A stretch of 64,000 nucleotides of DNA from NCBI RefSeq assembly GCF_029840925.1, contig NZ_JAOCDM010000003.1, positions 51,739 to 115,738 on the forward strand. The letters run 5' to 3'. Below are positions 61,462 to 64,000 of the stretch, in pieces (the stretch's first letter is position 1; every line of letters starts with the position of its first letter). A program made the position numbers and the translations under genes. Below the pieces are notes generated by a model, which saw only the letters and a program-made list of their open reading frames with translations, was not told where the DNA came from and did no database searches. Origin of the DNA: Pseudomonas sp. GD03858. Lineage in GTDB: Bacteria > Pseudomonadota > Gammaproteobacteria > Pseudomonadales > Pseudomonadaceae.

Positions 61462-63855
61462 TCACCAGCGATAGGTCAGGTCCGCCGTTACCGTGCGTCC
61501 GGTGCCGAGCAGGCAGGCGACCGTGGCGAAGCAGCCCGCCACATAGTACTTGTCGGTAAGGTTCTTCACGTTCACCTGGGCCGACAGCCCCTCCAGGCCC
61601 GGGTCGGCCTTGCCGAAGTCGTAGGACACCATCGCATCGACCAGGGTATAGCCCGGTACCTCGAAGGTGTTCTGCGCATCGCCGTAGGTCGCGCCGGTGT
61701 AGCGCACGCCGAGCCCCGCGCCCAGCCCGGCCAGCGGCCCGCCCTGCAGGGTGTAGTCGAGCCACAGCGAGGCCAGGTGGCGGGGTACGCGCACCGGCAT
61801 GTTGCCCTTGTTGCTCAGGCCCAGCGCGTTGGGATTGTCCTTGCTCACCTCGACATCGTTGTAGGTGTAGGCGGCAATCAGGTTCAGGCCATCGACCGGC
61901 TTGGCCACGCCTTCCAGCTCGATCCCGCGGGAGGTGACTTCACCCTGCTGCACGCTGAACCCCGGATGCGCGACATCCGAGGTGGCGACGTTCTGCCGGC
62001 GCAGGTCGAAGGCCGCCAGGGTGAGGTAGTTCTCCGTGCCGGGCGGCTGGTACTTGATGCCGACCTCGTACTGCTTGGCGGTCTCCGGCTCGAAAGGCGA
62101 ACCATCGAAGCTGTTGCCGCTGGCCAGCTTGAACGACTCGCTGTAGCTGACGTAGGGGAACAGACCCAGGTCGAAGCTGTAGCCCAGCGAGGCGCGCGTG
62201 GTGGTGGCCTCGTCGGTGATCACCTGGTGGCTGTCGGCGATGCGGTTGGTGCTGTCCTGGCGCGCCCAGTCGTGGCGCACGCCAAGGGTCGCGACCCAGT
62301 TGTCCAGGTGGATCTGGTCCTGCAGGTACAGCCCCAGCTGGCGGTCGTCACGGGCGCTGGACAGCAGCGAGGTATAGCGCGAGGTGTCGATGTTCACCCC
62401 GCGCGCGGGGGCATAGATGTTGATCGACGGCGCGTCGCCGTGGCGCACGTCCTGGCTGCGATGGCCGCGCAGGTAGTCGGCGCCCAGCAGCAGGTCGTGG
62501 CGCACGGGACCGGTGGCGAAGTTGGCCAGCAACTGGTTGTCGAGGGTGTAGTTGTCGCTGTCGTAGTCACGTAGTTCGTAGTAGCGGGCCAGGGTGTTGC
62601 CGTTGATCACGCCACTGTTGCGAAACAGTTGATTCTGGTAGCCGTGCATGTGGCTGTAGCGGAAGTTCTGGCGAAAGCTGAAGGTCTCGTTGAAGCGATG
62701 GGTCAGCTCGTAGCCGAGGTTGTTCATCTCGGATTGTTCGCGGTCGAAGCCAGGTTCGTTCAGTGAACGGTGGCGCGGCACGCGCCCGTTGGGATTGGAA
62801 CCGTCGAACAGTGAATAGGCCATGTTCGAGGTGAACAGGTTGGTGTTCTTCTGGTACGAGGCCAGCAGGGTCAGGCTGGTGTGCTCGGAGAGCGCCCAGG
62901 TCAGGCTGGGCGCGATGTACTGGCGGTCATCCTTGATGCCGTCGATTTCGTTGTCGGCGTCGCGGCCCAGCATCACCAGGCGATAGGCGAGGGCGCCTTG
63001 ATCGTCGAGCACATCGCCGACGTCCAGGCTCAGTTGCTGGCGGTCGTGGTTGCCCAGCGACAGGCCGACTTCGCGGTGGGCGGTGAACAGCGGCTTCTTC
63101 GACACCAGGTTGACCATGCCGCCGGGCTCGCCCTGGCCGTAGATCACCGAGGCCGGGCCCTTGAGCACTTCGATGCGCTCCAGACCATAGGGCTCGGGGG
63201 CGTAGTAGCCGATGTTGTTGTTGCGCAGGCCGTCGCTGTAGGCATCGCTGTTGATCTGCTGGAAGCCGCGCACCATCAGGGTGTTGTCGGTGGGGTTGTT
63301 GCCGGACACATTGGTGTGCACGCCGGCGGTATAGCTCAGGGCCTCGGTGATGGTCTGCGCGCCCTGGGCCTTGATGCGGTCGCGGGTGACCACCGAGACC
63401 GAGGCTGGGGTTTCGAGCAATGCGCTGTCGGTCTTGCTGGCGCTGCTGGCGCGGCTTGCCAGGTAGCCGTCCACGGCCCCATAGGCGCTGTCGGCGCGGG
63501 CATCCACGGCGGTCGGCGCCAGTTGCAGCGCGGCACCTTGTGGCTGGGGCAACAGGCGATACTGGCGCTCGCCGCTAGGCACGGCGATCAGCCCGCTGCC
63601 TTGCAGCAGGCGCTCCAGGGCCTGGTCGGCGGTGAAGTCGCCTTGCAGCGCAGTGCTGGTCTTGCCCTGGCTGAGGTTGCCATCGCCGACGATGTAGATG
63701 CCGGCCACGCTGGCCAGGCGATTGAGCTGTTGGGCCAGCGGCCCGGCCGGCAGGTCGTAGCGGCGCGCGTCGTCGGCCATGGCGGGGCTGGCGGCCAGCA
63801 ATGGCAGCGCCAGCAGCAAAGGGCGCAGGCGCACCGGGAGCGAAAGCAGGGGCAT
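61462..63855 (-). CDS. TonB-dependent siderophore receptor with STN signalling domain
   Basis: This is a 797-residue outer-membrane receptor. Signal peptide (ends ASPAMA), STN domain (YDLPAGPLAQQLNRLASVAGIY, about 32-105), plug domain (TPASVSVVTRDRIKAQGAQTI, then MVRGFQQINSDAYSDG and YGLERIEVLKGPASVIYGQGEPGGMVNLVSKKP) and a barrel ending TVTADLTYRW are all present. This is the FhuA/FpvA-type architecture. The exact siderophore is not readable. AAGGAA precedes the ATG. The STN domain implies its own FecI/FecR pair, expected beyond the right edge. Confidence 0.95.
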   Translation of the reverse strand: MPLLSLPVRLRPLLLALPLLAASPAMADDARRYDLPAGPLAQQLNRLASVAGIYIVGDGNLSQGKTSTALQGDFTADQALERLLQGSGLIAVPSGERQYRLLPQPQGAALQLAPTAVDARADSAYGAVDGYLASRASSASKTDSALLETPASVSVVTRDRIKAQGAQTITEALSYTAGVHTNVSGNNPTDNTLMVRGFQQINSDAYSDGLRNNNIGYYAPEPYGLERIEVLKGPASVIYGQGEPGGMVNLVSKKPLFTAHREVGLSLGNHDRQQLSLDVGDVLDDQGALAYRLVMLGRDADNEIDGIKDDRQYIAPSLTWALSEHTSLTLLASYQKNTNLFTSNMAYSLFDGSNPNGRVPRHRSLNEPGFDREQSEMNNLGYELTHRFNETFSFRQNFRYSHMHGYQNQLFRNSGVINGNTLARYYELRDYDSDNYTLDNQLLANFATGPVRHDLLLGADYLRGHRSQDVRHGDAPSINIYAPARGVNIDTSRYTSLLSSARDDRQLGLYLQDQIHLDNWVATLGVRHDWARQDSTNRIADSHQVITDEATTTRASLGYSFDLGLFPYVSYSESFKLASGNSFDGSPFEPETAKQYEVGIKYQPPGTENYLTLAAFDLRRQNVATSDVAHPGFSVQQGEVTSRGIELEGVAKPVDGLNLIAAYTYNDVEVSKDNPNALGLSNKGNMPVRVPRHLASLWLDYTLQGGPLAGLGAGLGVRYTGATYGDAQNTFEVPGYTLVDAMVSYDFGKADPGLEGLSAQVNVKNLTDKYYVAGCFATVACLLGTGRTVTADLTYRW

Positions 63856-63954
63856 GGAGGTTCCTTGTCAGGGCGGATGAAACGGTGTGTTCATCTGCTA
63901 ATCCGAACGAGGGCGGAAAAACCGGAACACCCCTGCAAAATATTCTTGTTTCGC

Positions 63955-64000
63955 TTAGCGCGGCTCGATGCTGTGCCACCAGGGCAAGGGCCTGCGCACG
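63955..64000 (-). CDS. possible C-terminal tail of a FecR-family protein (runs off window)
   Basis: The minus strand is open from the window edge to a TAA at 63957-63955 and reads RRPLPWWHSIEPR. Its end resembles the final beta strand of the other FecR in this window (RYRSRYWATVVP: same spacing of basic residues, an aromatic pair and a Pro). A FecR directly upstream of an STN-type receptor is the usual order. Only about 14 residues are seen, so this is a suggestion. Confidence 0.35.
   Translation of the reverse strand, partial: VRRPLPWWHSIEPR

Overview
The window looks like chromosome from a Pseudomonas of the P. putida group. The coding sequence is GC-rich. The order glgA-treZ-malQ next to gnd-zwf, the STN-type TonB receptors with FecI/FecR regulators, and palindromic REP elements built on GTGGGAGCGG or GTAGGAGCGGCC all fit that group. 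No tRNA, rRNA, CRISPR array, insertion sequence or complete prophage was recognised. Species is inferred from gene content only.

Layout. 1-9.8 kb is carbon storage and central metabolism: malQ (cut by the window edge), treZ and glgA on the minus strand, a 55-residue coiled-coil protein, then gnd-zwf and a GH15 glucoamylase-like enzyme. 9.9-13.0 kb holds a small membrane protein, glpT and an AraC regulator. 13.2-17.5 kb is a one-directional accessory cluster of DUF2589 proteins, small unknown proteins, a holin-like peptide, a GH19 endolysin-like enzyme, a secreted EndoU-type nuclease and a small possible immunity protein. 17.5-29.9 kb holds envelope proteins, XdhC with a three-subunit periplasmic molybdenum hydroxylase, ProP, a GNAT acetyltransferase, a YtcJ-like amidohydrolase and a LysR regulator. 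29.9-38.2 kb holds a C45-type Ntn hydrolase with an MHS transporter, glutaminase, a DUF1835-like protein, and two unusual fusions (HD-GNAT and MerR-methyltransferase) beside an HD phosphohydrolase.

38.4-41.5 kb is the most notable accessory module. It has two coupled genes: an AAA/OLD-like ATPase whose N-terminal half resembles a degenerate N6-DNA-methyltransferase, and an HNH nuclease. They sit in visibly lower-GC DNA and look like an anti-phage system related to, but different from, Septu/PtuAB.

45.7-54.5 kb encodes a TonB-dependent receptor, a YddA-type ABC transporter and a PqqL/FusC-type M16 protease in one overlapping operon. A FecI/FecR pair lies convergent to it and both ends carry Fur boxes. 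This is a probable iron-from-protein import system under cell-surface signalling. 54.6-55.4 kb is a gene-free repeat region with a 177-bp direct repeat. 55.4-57.6 kb is an OsmC-YcaO fusion. 57.6-61.4 kb is a bufferin (copper-binding RiPP) operon divergent from its SigF/NrsF regulators. Both promoters carry TGTAACC-N16-CGAACTA. The window ends in a second STN-type TonB receptor, probably for a siderophore, and what may be the tail of its FecR.
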